Assembly: GCF_947250775.1 (NCBI RefSeq)
Contig: NZ_OX366349.1
Location: 1,488,001-1,552,000 of the forward strand
Direction of reading: 5' to 3'
Source: Wolbachia endosymbiont (group A) of Rhinocyllus conicus
Lineage (GTDB): Bacteria; Pseudomonadota; Alphaproteobacteria; Rickettsiales; Anaplasmataceae
DNA length: 64,000 nt
A model generated the notes under the pieces. The model had not been told where the DNA came from. It saw nothing but the letters and a program-made list of their open reading frames with translations, and did no database searches. The translations under genes and the position numbers were made by a program. Within the stretch, counting starts at the first letter, position 1. Every line of letters starts with the position of its first letter. Shown here in pieces: positions 26,849 to 35,329 of the stretch.

Positions 26849-27811
26849 AAATTGTGAGCTTTTTTGTCTCTAGAAAGTACAGCAAAAATGATTTCCGGAC
26901 TTACCCAATTTCCAACGTTTCCGGAGAATTTACCAAGTTTTGGAAATGAGATTGTATTGCAGCTAACTTATTGAAATTCGCCAACTTTCAGCTACTAAAC
27001 ATAAATAATGTTACGTTTCCATTTTTAAAAAATTTAGTCAATTTGGTAACACTCAAACCCGCTAGAATAGCTGCTTTCCAATTTCCGAAAACCTATATAT
27101 TATATAATATATGTAAATAATACATACGTAGATATATAAAGTAATATAAATAAATATTAGAATAGAAACACATACTACTAGTGTCATGAAAACTAACAAG
27201 AAAAAATGCCAGTAATTATTTTTAAAACGATTCTTGACTTACTGAAACTTCAAACCTCATAAAAAGGCATTACTTTTACCAAAATTTTTATTTATTACCT
27301 GTGATTATGTTTTTTTTGTTGATTGCAGAGAAAATTTTTCAAGCCTAAAGAACAAATGGTTAGAGATTTTTTGAAAGGTCATTTCTGCAATAGCCAATTC
27401 TTGTTACCTCTACCATAAGGACGGTGACAAAATTTCCTTACCCTTTAAAACTCTTTAAGAGGTCCTTATAAACACTATTTGTAATTCAGATAAAGAAGTC
27501 ATCTTTTTTTTAATTAATGCTTGTAAATCTCTTAAAAGCTCAAATAGAAGGCATTCTAAACAATTCTATTGTTACAAAATAAACTTACAAGTAAGTTTAC
27601 CGTTATTTTTATTCACTGTAAAGAAAAAAAATTTATATGAATGCCTTATTGAGAAAACTTAAAACGGAAATAACTCAAAGAAGAACTAGTCTCCAATATA
27701 AAAACATCTATAAGTATGTCTGAACAAATTTTGCAGATGGGGGATGCTTTAACAAAAAACACCTGAATATCAATAAGTTAATTTTTCTACATAGGGGACT
27801 GAGTTTCTTCC
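26849..27811. other. Non-coding replication-module gap with candidate origin (about 26885-27175)
   Basis: A 963-bp gap with no convincing gene. The left third carries repeated TTTCC-type words: TTTCCGG near 26892, TTTCCAA near 26909, TTTCCGG near 26919, TTTCC near 27016, TTTCCAATTTCCG near 27075, with TTTTGGAAAT as a reverse copy near 26938. An extremely AT-rich block of about 80 bp (27090-27170) follows. Iterons beside an AT-rich melting zone, next to helicase and primase genes, is the usual shape of a phage origin. The right two-thirds hold nothing I can name. Confidence 0.4.
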
Positions 27812-27874
27812 ATGCCCTGCAAGATTGAGTCAATAGACTTCATTCTTAAGCCATATAACTGTTTATGGAGCTTT

Positions 27875-28396
27875 ATGAAGTCTAAAAATAAATACTCTAA
27901 GATTAATTATATATTAGTTAAAAAGGTAAGAGATTATGCTAAATACATGAAGTCTTTCAGATGTTTTGCTCATGACACTCTTGAAGATATAGAACAAGAA
28001 CTTTTTTGTGAGATCTGGCCTTGCCTCGAGCAACATGAGAAAAGCAAAAGCAGTTTTTCCTACTTTGCAGACAAAGTGATCAAAAATCGTGTTGTTAACC
28101 TTATAAACAAAAAACAACGTATGAAATATGGTGGAGATATTACCTTTCTTGACAATGAAATCTTGGATAGTTTAGTTGATAAAAATTGTGATTTTGAAAG
28201 CAAAGTTGCAGCATGTTCAGATGTTGAAGATCTTATTAAACAGTTACCACCACGTTGGCAAGATCTTTGTGAAAAACTCAAAGTTTATAATGTAGCTGAA
28301 GTTTCTGAAATTACTGGTTTATCGAGAACAACCATCTACAAGATTCTTAAACGAATAGGTGAAAAATTTCCACATCTAAAAACTTATATCTCGTAA
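27875..28396 (+). CDS. Phage-encoded sigma-70-like factor
   Basis: About 173 residues from ATG 27875 (GGAG site just upstream); the open frame extends back to ATG 27812. Region 2-like: HDTLEDIEQELFCEIWPCLE and SYFADKVIKNRVVNLINKKQ. Region 4-like helix-turn-helix: NVAEVSEITGLSRTTIYKIL. The size and two-domain layout resemble ECF or phage-type sigma factors. It lies between two units bearing the repeated prophage promoter motif, which makes it the obvious candidate to read them; that is inference. Confidence 0.75.
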   Translation: MKSKNKYSKINYILVKKVRDYAKYMKSFRCFAHDTLEDIEQELFCEIWPCLEQHEKSKSSFSYFADKVIKNRVVNLINKKQRMKYGGDITFLDNEILDSLVDKNCDFESKVAACSDVEDLIKQLPPRWQDLCEKLKVYNVAEVSEITGLSRTTIYKILKRIGEKFPHLKTYIS

Positions 28397-28402
28397 AAAA
28401 TA

Positions 28403-28446
28403 GTGAACACATATGCGCTAAATGTTGAACTTATATATATAGGGGG
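28403..28446 (+). promoter_or_regulatory. Prophage composite promoter motif 3 (drives Sak4/helicase operon)
   Basis: GTGAACACAT, 11 bases, then GTTGAACTTATATATATAGG and GGG; TGAAC half-sites 22 bp apart. The G-run doubles as ribosome binding site for the ATG at 28455. It begins 7 bases after the sigma-like gene stops. Confidence 0.65.
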
Positions 28447-28454
28447 TAAAAACT

Positions 28455-29270
28455 ATGACTCTAAAAATAATAAATAACGAAGAAAGAATAAAAACAGTCA
28501 CAGGTGTGAAAATGGTAATCTTTGGACCTTATGGAATCGGTAAAACTAGCCTGCTTAAAACTCTTGTTGAATCGACAACGCTTTGCCTTGATTTTGAAGC
28601 AGGACTTCTTGCTGTTCAGGATTGGAAAGGAGATTCAATCAATATTCGCACTTGGAATGAAGCTAGAGACATTGCTTGTCTTATTGGTGGGCCTAATCCT
28701 GCGCTGAGGTCTGATCAAGCATACAGCCAAAGACACCATGAACATGTATCTGGTAAGTATAAAAATCTTCTTTCTGAAGTTTCTAAATACCGATGCATCT
28801 TTGTGGACAGTATAACCGTTGCTTCACGTTTATGTCTATTATGGGCAAAAATGCAACCTGAAGCTTTTTCTGAGAGATCGGGAAAACAGGATATGAGAGC
28901 TGCCCATGGATTACTTGCTCAAGAGATGATGGCTTGGCTCAATCAATTTCAACATATCAGAGACAAAGACACTATCATAGTTGGAACATTAGGTCAATAT
29001 CTCGATGACTGCAATCGTCCAATTTGGCTACCTCAATGTGAAGGAGCTAAAACCGCTAGTGAGATTCCAGGCATTGTTGATGAGGTGATCAGCATGGTTG
29101 GAATTAAGAAAGATAATGGCACAGAAGTACGTTCATTTGTCTGTCATAACATTAATTCTTGGGGATACCCAGCTAAAGATCGAAGTGGTTGCCTTAATAT
29201 GGTTGAAGAGCCGCATCTGGGTAAATTACTTGCGAAAATTAAAGCCAAAACTTTGGCTCCTATTGTTTAA
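28455..29270 (+). CDS. Sak4-like RecA-fold ATPase (phage recombinase)
   Basis: A 271-residue protein. Walker A is VIFGPYGIGKTSLLKTL near residue 23, followed by LCLDFEAGLLAVQDW and Walker B RCIFVDSITVAS near 115, then TIIVGTLGQYLDD. The layout fits AAA_24/Sak4 single-strand annealing recombinases that act with an SSB. It is the first gene after promoter motif 3 and is followed at 21 bp by a helicase gene. Confidence 0.8.
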   Translation: MTLKIINNEERIKTVTGVKMVIFGPYGIGKTSLLKTLVESTTLCLDFEAGLLAVQDWKGDSINIRTWNEARDIACLIGGPNPALRSDQAYSQRHHEHVSGKYKNLLSEVSKYRCIFVDSITVASRLCLLWAKMQPEAFSERSGKQDMRAAHGLLAQEMMAWLNQFQHIRDKDTIIVGTLGQYLDDCNRPIWLPQCEGAKTASEIPGIVDEVISMVGIKKDNGTEVRSFVCHNINSWGYPAKDRSGCLNMVEEPHLGKLLAKIKAKTLAPIV

Positions 29271-29291
29271 TTAAAAATTGGAGAAATTATT

Positions 29292-30098
29292 ATGGAACAA
29301 AGCTTTTTCAATATCGGTCAAAAAATTCCCTTTTTCAGTGTGAAAGAATACTTGAATGATCAATCGCCAATACCAGAAGATATAATTTCACCAAGGATTT
29401 TAACAAAAAGAGGTCTATTGGTGCTGGGTGGCCCACCTAAAATCGGCAAAAGTGACTTTTTGATCTCTTGGCTTGTTTACATGGCTGCTGGTAGATCATT
29501 TCTCGGTATGACACCAAGTAGACCTTTGAAAATCTTCTACATGCAAACTGAAATTGAGTATGAATATATGAAAGAACGGTTGCAACAACTTCAACTGGAT
29601 AACGAACTTTTGAATGTAGCTGCCAATAACTTAATTATCACGCCAAGAGTGCAATTATCATTTAGTAGTGAAGAAATAGATGAAATTAAAAATGTTGTTA
29701 AAGAGCGTTTCAAACCTGATATTATTGCGATTGATCCTCTTCGTAACATTTTTAACTCAAGTGAATATGGTAATGAAAATGACAACAGCGCTATGCTATT
29801 CTTTTTGCAAAAAACGCTTGAAAGACTGAGGAACATTATTAATCCAGATGCAGGTATAATCCTCACCCACCACACAAAAAAACTGTCCAAAAAGATGCTG
29901 GAAGAAGATCCATTTCAAGGCCTAAGCGGTGCTGGATCTTTACGTGGATTTTATAGCACTGGCATGGTGATGTTTGCTCATGATGAAGAAAGCACTACCC
30001 GTCAAATAGTGTTTGAGCTGCGAAATGGTGAACGTGTGGCAAGCAAGCTTGTCGATAAGATAAATGGTCGTTGGAAACTTGTAGACCAATGGAGTTGA
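29292..30098 (+). CDS. RepA-like hexameric helicase domain protein (AAA_25)
   Basis: A 268-residue protein. Walker A LVLGGPPKIGKSDFLISWLV, arginine-rich KIFYMQTEIEYEYMKERLQQ, Walker B IIAIDPLRNIF, and sensor IILTHHTKKLSKK. It lacks a primase part. It is about 50 percent similar by eye to the C-terminal half of the 30650-32128 gene, indicating a duplication in this operon. It may act as the stand-alone replicative helicase. Confidence 0.85.
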   Translation: MEQSFFNIGQKIPFFSVKEYLNDQSPIPEDIISPRILTKRGLLVLGGPPKIGKSDFLISWLVYMAAGRSFLGMTPSRPLKIFYMQTEIEYEYMKERLQQLQLDNELLNVAANNLIITPRVQLSFSSEEIDEIKNVVKERFKPDIIAIDPLRNIFNSSEYGNENDNSAMLFFLQKTLERLRNIINPDAGIILTHHTKKLSKKMLEEDPFQGLSGAGSLRGFYSTGMVMFAHDEESTTRQIVFELRNGERVASKLVDKINGRWKLVDQWS

Positions 30099-30130
30099 TT
30101 CTTTTTTTTACTTAATTTATAGGGAACAAT

Positions 30131-30622
30131 ATGCTAACAGATTTTTTAACTGATTTTAATAACGCGAAACTGCAGAGCAGTCTAATACCGAGAGGTACAA
30201 CAGTCAAGGTAAAAATGGCAATAAAGCCTGGAGGTTATGAAAATTGGTTCACGAAAAGCTACACTACTGGCAGCATCTATTTAAACGCTGAATTTACTGT
30301 CACTGAAGGTCTATATGCAAAACGTAAGATTTTTCAAGTAATTGGCATTAAAAGTGGCAAAGCAAGCGTTGAAGAAGAAGATGTTTGGGCAGAATCTGGT
30401 CGTTCTATGCTTAGAAGTATTTTAGAGTCAGCACGGAACATTCATTCAAATGACACTTCAGAAAAAGCAGTTATTGCTAGAAAAGTCAACTCTATAGCTG
30501 ATTTTAACGGGTTAGAGTTTACTGCAAAAGTTGGTATTGAAGCTGATCGATATGGAGAAAAAAACAAGATTGCTACGGTTATTATCCCAGAGCAACCTGA
30601 AGTTGATTGGGTGCCATTTTAA
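30131..30622 (+). CDS. Conserved phage replication-module protein, candidate ssDNA-binding
   Basis: A 163-residue protein with conserved GTTVKVKMAIKPGGYENWF, TGSIYLNAEFTVTEGLYAKR and GLEFTAKVGIEADRYGEKN. This family recurs beside Sak4 ATPases in many phages. The strand-rich N-terminus would fit an OB-like fold, and the context suggests a single-strand binding partner, but no residue-level evidence is available. Confidence 0.6.
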   Translation: MLTDFLTDFNNAKLQSSLIPRGTTVKVKMAIKPGGYENWFTKSYTTGSIYLNAEFTVTEGLYAKRKIFQVIGIKSGKASVEEEDVWAESGRSMLRSILESARNIHSNDTSEKAVIARKVNSIADFNGLEFTAKVGIEADRYGEKNKIATVIIPEQPEVDWVPF

Positions 30623-30649
30623 ATTGTGTCTTTTAGAATTGGAGGACTT

Positions 30650-32128
30650 ATGGAATTTTGTATTACTGGAGAAATGGAATTTTTACTACTGCATAACATC
30701 AAAGCATGTTTATTTTATTTACTGCCTGGCGGTAAATTTTTCAAGAAGAAATTCTATATTGGAAATATCAGTGGAGATCAAATTATAGTTGAAGTTGCAG
30801 GCGGTAAGATAGGAAGCTGGTATGGCCTAAATAGTGGAAACAATGGTAATATTGTCACACTTTGGAGTTTAGTTGCTGATAAAGCTGGACTTTCTGGAGT
30901 TATAAACAAATGGCTCAATAAACATATAACTGCAAGATATAGTTATCTTGACGAGAATAACAAAGTGATAGCATATGCATATCTCTACAGAAACAATTAC
31001 AGACATGTTTGGTATCCGAAAACTTCTGGCAAGGGCTTAAAACCACTATATAACATACCTGGTATTATTAGGTCCAATGAGCTAGTAATAGTAAAAGGAG
31101 AGAAAAGAGCTGAAGCCTTAATAGAGCACGGAATTATGGCAACAACTGTGATGCTTGGTGTATATGGATCTATCAGTGAAACTGATTGGTCTGTATTAAC
31201 TGGTAAACAAGTAATAATTTTGCCGGATAAGGATGAAAAATATGCTGAAAAGATTGCTGCTGAACTAGCTAATTTAGGAATATTGCACAGTATACCTGAG
31301 GGGTATGAAGAAGGGATAGATGTGAAACAACTATTTGCATCAAACCAAATGAATATACAAGCATTTCCAGCTAGACAATATTTAAAAGATAAATCCCCAT
31401 TACCAAAAGACATAATTTCACCAAGGATTTTAACGCCTGGAGGAATGCTATTACTAGGAGGAGCACCAAAAGTAGGAAAAACCGACCTCTTACTCTCTTG
31501 GTTAGCATATATGTCCGCAGGATTACCATTTTTAGGCATGATTCCATCTAAACCATTGAAAATATTCTATCTTCAAACTGATATTGAGTATCACTACATT
31601 AAGGAGCGGCTGCAACAACTGGAATTTGATGAAAAATCTTTAGAATTAGTATCAGAAAATTTAATTATTACTCCAAAGACAAAGCTACTTTTAGATTCTG
31701 AAGGAGTAGAAAAAATCGGTAATATTATGGCAAAAACATTAAATGTAAAAGAAGTAGATATTATTGCTATAGATACGCTACGCAGTATTTTTGATTTTAA
31801 TAAATACAAAGAAGAGAATAGCAATAGCTCCGTGTTCTGTTTTTTTAAAGATAGAGTTGAAAAGTTACGAGCGATGACAAACCCTAGATGTGGTATTATC
31901 TTAACGCACAATACCAAAAAAGTATCAAAGAGATCATTGTCAGAAGAGCCATTTCAAAGTTTCAGCGGTGCTTCTGCCTTAAGGAGTTTATATACTTCAG
32001 GCGTGATGATGATGAAAGATAATGAACAACACAAATTGATATTTGAACTGAGAAATGGTGAATCTATTCCAGCTATGCAGATTAGCAAAGTAAATAGCCA
32101 GTGGTGCAGCACTTGTGCTACTTCTTAA
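30650..32128 (+). CDS. Chimeric primase-helicase with damaged TOPRIM site
   Basis: About 492 residues from ATG 30650 (GGAGG at 30641-30645; the open frame extends to 30626). Residues 1-210 match the first half of the 24788 gene (LYNIPGIIRSNELVIVKGEK aligns with LYNIPGILKSDKVVLVEGEK), but the catalytic Glu is Lys and DND is DKD. Residues 230-490 match the stand-alone helicase at 29292 (SPLPKDIISPRILTPGG, Walker A LLLGGAPKVGKTDLLLSW, sensor IILTHNTKKVSKR). It therefore looks like a fusion of two neighbours. The helicase half appears functional; primer synthesis is doubtful. Its stop overlaps the convergent gene by 11 bases. Confidence 0.85.
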   Translation: MEFCITGEMEFLLLHNIKACLFYLLPGGKFFKKKFYIGNISGDQIIVEVAGGKIGSWYGLNSGNNGNIVTLWSLVADKAGLSGVINKWLNKHITARYSYLDENNKVIAYAYLYRNNYRHVWYPKTSGKGLKPLYNIPGIIRSNELVIVKGEKRAEALIEHGIMATTVMLGVYGSISETDWSVLTGKQVIILPDKDEKYAEKIAAELANLGILHSIPEGYEEGIDVKQLFASNQMNIQAFPARQYLKDKSPLPKDIISPRILTPGGMLLLGGAPKVGKTDLLLSWLAYMSAGLPFLGMIPSKPLKIFYLQTDIEYHYIKERLQQLEFDEKSLELVSENLIITPKTKLLLDSEGVEKIGNIMAKTLNVKEVDIIAIDTLRSIFDFNKYKEENSNSSVFCFFKDRVEKLRAMTNPRCGIILTHNTKKVSKRSLSEEPFQSFSGASALRSLYTSGVMMMKDNEQHKLIFELRNGESIPAMQISKVNSQWCSTCATS

Positions 32129-33257
32129 GGCTGAGAGTGGAAGGATTAAGTCTATAGCCATATTCCTTGATACCTATTCCAGACCATGGTAGAGTTTGAA
32201 TAATATCATCTCTTTTTACATTCATGCCTAAGGTTATAGCTAACTTATCTACCATGGTTCTTTGCATTCTATTTATCGGTTTACGAATTTGTTGTTCAGC
32301 ATCGGAAATATTTCCCAGGTAATCTGCAATTTGTTCAATAGTTAATGCTTTATGTTGCCCTGAAGAAATGCCTTCTTTAAAATCGCACCAGAATTGTTCA
32401 AGAAGAACAAAAAAGATATTCATTCCTAACTTAGATTGCTTATTGACAACCTCTATGTCATTGATATAAATGCCACCGTTTTTGATTCGTAATTGCAGAA
32501 TCTTTTCTTGAGTTGCTAGTTTGGTTTGTTGTAGTGGAATATAAGGATAGCAATTTAGCGCCTGAAAAGAAACGTTAGGTAATAACTTTGGTACTCCTTT
32601 TTCAACTGTTTCATTTAATATTTCATTTAAAGTTCGATATCCACAAATTAAATCAGCCATGGGAATAATGTACAGGTTTAACAATGGTTTAAGGTTTTTT
32701 TCATTGAAACTGATCAAAACAGTAGGATTAGTTTTGAGCTTATCTAAAGTTAGATATGATTTATCAGAACAACAATCCGGAATAATTAAGCTGACAAGGC
32801 TTGTGCCAACAATAACATAATAAACCCCTGTTGCTACTTTATTCGAAGTGATGTTCAAATTTGCCAATTGTTCTTCAAACCATTCAATAACTTTCAAATG
32901 ATTAACATTTATCTCTAGAGAATGGTAACGTTGCTTCTCATAGGTATCAGGCAGGATATCACGATTACATAGGTCACACATTATTGGGTCATCATATTCC
33001 TCATCGTAGTCACTTGCGATTTCTAGTCTATTGTTACAGAAAGAATCTATTACACGAAAATCAGAATCATCTGTATCATTAGCACAGACTATAAAATAAT
33101 ATTCTCTTAAACTTAAAAACCCAAGGCTTGATAAGTATTGTGCAACTTCTAAAAAATCCTGACTAGGTGAATCATGAGAAGTATTCCACTCAAGCAGGTT
33201 AGTAATTATTTGCCGATAGACAGTAGTATTGTGCTTTTGACAAGATGGTAAGTCCAT
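32118..33257 (-). CDS. Unknown protein with CxxC knuckle and winged-helix C-terminus (cassette gene 2)
   Basis: About 379 residues from ATG 33257 (AGGA site upstream; the open frame extends to 33305). The N-terminal third is helical (FLEVAQYLSSLGFLSLREYY). A knuckle CDLCNRDILPDTYEKQ sits near residue 130. The middle is strand-rich (GVYYVIVGTSLVSLIIPDCC, PTVLISFNEKNLKPLLNL). The C-terminal 100 residues resemble a DNA-binding winged helix of the OmpR type: LTIEQIADYLGNISDAEQQI and GIKEYGYRLNPSTLSL. The gene overlaps its partner by 59 bases, so the two are translationally coupled. Family not recognised. Orientation is opposite to all flanking phage genes. Confidence 0.75.
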   Translation of the reverse strand: MDLPSCQKHNTTVYRQIITNLLEWNTSHDSPSQDFLEVAQYLSSLGFLSLREYYFIVCANDTDDSDFRVIDSFCNNRLEIASDYDEEYDDPIMCDLCNRDILPDTYEKQRYHSLEINVNHLKVIEWFEEQLANLNITSNKVATGVYYVIVGTSLVSLIIPDCCSDKSYLTLDKLKTNPTVLISFNEKNLKPLLNLYIIPMADLICGYRTLNEILNETVEKGVPKLLPNVSFQALNCYPYIPLQQTKLATQEKILQLRIKNGGIYINDIEVVNKQSKLGMNIFFVLLEQFWCDFKEGISSGQHKALTIEQIADYLGNISDAEQQIRKPINRMQRTMVDKLAITLGMNVKRDDIIQTLPWSGIGIKEYGYRLNPSTLSLKK

Positions 33258-34449
33258 ACGTATTCCTAAACAACAACTTAAAATCTTCACGTTCTTTTTT
33301 ATCAAGTACGTGCTCTGAGTAGTTAATTGCTATATAGCTTGAGTCCTGTACTCGAAAGGATAAAGTAACCTTTTTGTTTTTAAATATCACCTTCACATAT
33401 TGAATAAGGGAGACCTCATGTAACACACTACCAACTGAAGGTTCTAATATGTTCAACCACTTTTCAACTTCATTTGTATTTAATGTAATAAAGGTCTGTG
33501 GTTTAGCTAAAGTAAGTTTAAGTTCACATATGCTAATATCATTAAGTCCTGATTTTGGTATACATGAACATAGGAAGGTACGTACTTGTGCCACTGTGTT
33601 TTGGCTATGTAAACTGACAAAAGAGCATTCAAGAGCAAAATAAAGGCTGACAATACTATTTGCTATTTTTAAACCGTGTTTAATATTTTTAGTGGATAAA
33701 TGTACTTGATTAGCATTAGAAGAAAAATCAAAAATGATCCAATCAGGCTTATAACCATGTATTACTTTATTTAAACTTATCACAAAATCTTTATCTTTAC
33801 TAGCACGTCGTATAAATAAGTAAATACTATTTTGGTAGTAAAAGAGTTCTTGAAACTGACTTTCAAAACTATCATTTTCTGAGAGATCATGCTGTTTTAA
33901 TATTTCCTGTATTGTACTTTCTGATAAAAAATTCTTAAATGAAGTGGACTTTTGTCTTGGAGGATTTTTTAATACGAAAGGTAAAAACCCTTTTTTCTGT
34001 ACTTGATTAAAGCAGAAAATTTGTTTTAGTAAGTTACGATTAGTTATAAAGAGAGTGAACAACAAGGACTTTTTGTCGTATTTGTTATTTTGTAGCAGAA
34101 ATGACTTCAGAAGATCTTGGCCTAATACAGACTGTGCTACTTCAGCTATAGTTGTTTCTGATTTTGTACGACTAAAACGATTGACTAAATAATAATCAAA
34201 CAGAGATTCAGAAATTTTAATAAGCATCTTGCGTTTTTGCTGAGTTGAAATATCATCGCATTTTTCGTAGTCTTTAAATAATTGCCTGTTTTGTTTATTC
34301 TGAAAGTAATGGTTAAAGATCACACTTAATTGTCTACCAGAAAGAGAATCAAGCCAACTTTCACGTAAACTTGGATTTTGAAAGTCCTTAAGCAAAAAGG
34401 ATACTGGCATTTCTAAACTACTTTCCCAAAATTCTCTATTAGTTATCAT
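33199..34449 (-). CDS. Unknown helical protein (cassette gene 1)
   Basis: A 416-residue protein from ATG 34449 with no recognised domain. Residues 1-150 are mostly helical (LKDFQNPSLRESWLDSLSGR, QSVLGQDLLKSFLLQNN). The central part has strand-helix alternation, with HGYKPDWIIFDFSSNANQVH and KIANSIVSLYFALECSFVSL as the most ordered segments. The last 120 residues are strand-rich (FITLNTNEVEKWLNILEPS, YVKVIFKNKKVTLSFRVQDS). No signal peptide or nucleotide-binding motif is seen. It precedes and overlaps the 32118 gene. A two-gene minus-strand cassette between replication and tail-fibre modules is a common place for accessory or defence cargo. Confidence 0.75.
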   Translation of the reverse strand: MITNREFWESSLEMPVSFLLKDFQNPSLRESWLDSLSGRQLSVIFNHYFQNKQNRQLFKDYEKCDDISTQQKRKMLIKISESLFDYYLVNRFSRTKSETTIAEVAQSVLGQDLLKSFLLQNNKYDKKSLLFTLFITNRNLLKQIFCFNQVQKKGFLPFVLKNPPRQKSTSFKNFLSESTIQEILKQHDLSENDSFESQFQELFYYQNSIYLFIRRASKDKDFVISLNKVIHGYKPDWIIFDFSSNANQVHLSTKNIKHGLKIANSIVSLYFALECSFVSLHSQNTVAQVRTFLCSCIPKSGLNDISICELKLTLAKPQTFITLNTNEVEKWLNILEPSVGSVLHEVSLIQYVKVIFKNKKVTLSFRVQDSSYIAINYSEHVLDKKEREDFKLLFRNTYGLTILSKAQYYCLSANNY

Positions 34450-34535
34450 ATATCTAAAAGTAAGTATATTATGTCTAAAGTAGATTAAAGATTAGTCAAT
34501 AAAAACTTATTATGAAAAAAGGAATTGCAAAAAAA

Positions 34536-34580
34536 GTGAACACATTTCTGAAAAAAGTTGAACTTATATATATAAGGGGG
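34536..34580 (+). promoter_or_regulatory. Prophage composite promoter motif 4 (drives tail-fibre/tail operon)
   Basis: GTGAACACAT, 11 bases, then GTTGAACTTATATATATAAG and GGGG; TGAAC half-sites 22 bp apart. It is nearly identical to motif 3 and lies 57 bp before the ATG at 34637. This would start the plus-strand tail module. Confidence 0.65.
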
Positions 34581-34636
34581 CTTGAGTTAACAATTGGTAT
34601 TTGAAGCAATTGCTTTGCTATGAAATAAGGTAATTA

Positions 34637-35323
34637 ATGTCAATACTCACACAATCAGGTCGAGCAGCAATAGCCGCAAGTATTAAAGAACAAGCCATAC
34701 ATCTTGCCTGGGGCAGTGGTGATGCAAATTGGGAAAGTAGCCATAAAGTAGAAAAAACTTTTGCAGCTGATAACGAAATCAAGCTTGATCACCATCCCAT
34801 TAAAGACGTAAAAGTTTTTATCGGACAAACAACTTATCAGCCAAGTATAGATTATATAGTTGATAGCAGTACTGGTGTTATTCAGCGTACAGAAAACAGC
34901 TCTATTGTAAATAATAGTACAGTTACTATAGAGTACGTTCAAAGCACACCACCGGAGCCTATTACTTCTCAAAAACTACTCAATGAACTTGGCAGACGTA
35001 CTGCGGATGAAGTGCTTTTCTGCACAGGTGATGAAAACGGTGAACTTATAACTCCATCTGGAAGGTTTAGGCCCTCAAATGTACCAACTAATAATCTCTA
35101 TCTCAAATTTACTTTCGATTTCACAAACGCAGCAAATCAAGTTATACGGGAATTAGGGGTTATGGTTGGTACTAAAGTAAAAGAAGAATTACCTATAGGA
35201 CAGAGGTATTTTGAACCACAAGATATAGAAGACCCAGGGATCTTATTAGTTTTAGAACACACTGTACCACTTATCAGAACATCTGCAACTCGGGAAACTT
35301 TTTCATTTGTTGTAACTTTTTGA
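34637..35323 (+). CDS. Phage tail structural protein (WO conserved)
   Basis: A 228-residue strand-rich protein starting MSILTQSGRAAIAASIKEQA, a beginning typical of phage tail-fibre-proximal or distal-tail proteins that open the fibre module. It includes VKVFIGQTTYQPSIDYIVDS and ends RETFSFVVTF. It is first in the operon behind promoter motif 4 and 6 bp from the DUF4815 gene. Exact role unknown; a baseplate-to-fibre adapter is plausible. Confidence 0.65.
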   Translation: MSILTQSGRAAIAASIKEQAIHLAWGSGDANWESSHKVEKTFAADNEIKLDHHPIKDVKVFIGQTTYQPSIDYIVDSSTGVIQRTENSSIVNNSTVTIEYVQSTPPEPITSQKLLNELGRRTADEVLFCTGDENGELITPSGRFRPSNVPTNNLYLKFTFDFTNAANQVIRELGVMVGTKVKEELPIGQRYFEPQDIEDPGILLVLEHTVPLIRTSATRETFSFVVTF

Positions 35324-35329
35324 AACAAA

